Source: Arthrobacter sp. (GTDB taxonomy: Bacteria; Actinomycetota; Actinomycetes; Actinomycetales; Micrococcaceae). From it: a stretch of DNA of 14,416 nucleotides. The DNA lies in NCBI GenBank assembly GCA_030147325.1, contig JASLAA010000133.1, forward strand, positions 1 to 14,416. Direction: 5' to 3'. Positions 14,227 through 14,416 of this stretch are shown piece after piece. Made by a program: the position numbers and the translations under genes. The notes beneath the pieces were generated by a model, which was not told where the DNA came from, searched no databases, and saw nothing but the letters and a program-made list of their open reading frames with translations. Position 1 is the stretch's first letter, and every line of letters begins with the position of its first letter.

Positions 14227-14416
14227 CTACTTCTGCGGGTGGAAGCGCTGCTGTGCGGCGAGCAGTCCATCCGTGACGAGCTGCTCCACCGCATCGGCGG
14301 CATCGTCCACGAGGAACGGGAGGTCCTTCTTCTCCGCCGTGCCGAAATCCTTCAGCACGAAATCGGCGGCGTCCTGCCGCCCGGGCGGGCGGCCTACTCC
14401 GACGCGGACGCGGTAG
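14227..14416 (-). CDS. pth: Peptidyl-tRNA hydrolase, C-terminal part (5' end cut by window edge)
   Basis: The last 62 codons and the stop (TAG at 14229-14227) are present. The translated part starts YRVRVGVGRPPGR, the conserved Pth segment that follows the catalytic core, and continues DAADFVLKDFGTAEKKDLP, then a C-terminal helix with DDAADAVEQLVTDGL. Pth frees tRNA from peptidyl-tRNAs that drop off ribosomes and is a cytosolic housekeeping enzyme. The catalytic His and Asn lie outside the window. Its presence marks the start of a core chromosomal block. The genes to its left are not translation-related, so the boundary lies in the 14004-14226 gap. Confidence 0.9.
   Translation of the reverse strand, partial: YRVRVGVGRPPGRQDAADFVLKDFGTAEKKDLPFLVDDAADAVEQLVTDGLLAAQQRFHPQK

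Noticed and set aside
11349..14303. Extended 984-residue version of the first regulator starting at ATG 14303
   Set aside because: The extra N-terminus overlaps pth in another frame, is Ser/Arg-rich shadow-like sequence, and does not match the paralogue, whose P-loop is at residue 36.
1..14416. Insertion sequences, phage genes, CRISPR array, tRNA or rRNA genes
   Set aside because: I saw no transposase or integrase-like translation, no regularly spaced repeats, and no tRNA or rRNA-like sequence in the gaps.

Overview
The window is GC-rich and all convincing genes lie on the minus strand. It looks like a chromosomal segment from a high-GC actinobacterium, most likely of the Micrococcales (an Arthrobacter-like organism). 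That placement is an inference from base composition, the pth gene at the right edge, the large LuxR-type ATPase regulators and the style of the secreted LamG/PKD protein; it was not tested by a database search.

Layout, in transcription order from right to left. (1) 14416-14227: the 3' end of peptidyl-tRNA hydrolase (pth), a housekeeping gene. (2) 14226-14004: a gap with a perfect 9-bp inverted repeat, a weak -10-like hexamer and a possible 28-codon leader ORF. (3) 14003-8674: two tandem paralogous LuxR-family regulators with an N-terminal P-loop ATPase and a C-terminal helix-turn-helix, joined by a 4-base ATGA overlap. (4) 8673-8218: a 456-base gene-free region with candidate operator and promoter elements. 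(5) 8217-1: a surface-polysaccharide gene set. In order it encodes a polyprenyl-phosphate sugar-1-phosphate transferase, a TagD-like cytidylyltransferase, a DUF1972-type glycosyltransferase, a CDP-alcohol phosphatidyltransferase, a small secreted or membrane-anchored protein of unknown function, and a very large secreted protein (beta-propeller-like repeats, fibronectin III, two LamG, PKD) that runs off the left edge. The large protein has no stop codon inside the window, so it is easily missed by an ORF caller.

How the genes may work together: the sugar transferase would load the first sugar phosphate onto undecaprenyl phosphate and the glycosyltransferase would extend it. The cytidylyltransferase could make a CDP-alcohol that the membrane CDP-alcohol transferase then uses, giving a phospho-alcohol-decorated glycan or a special lipid anchor. 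The last four genes (glycosyltransferase, CDP-alcohol transferase, unknown exported protein, LamG protein) are each joined by an ATGA stop/start overlap. This implies that two exported proteins are made in step with the glycan/lipid enzymes. No polymerase, flippase or ligase is visible, so the pathway must be completed elsewhere. The two regulators are plausible controllers of the gene set by position only.
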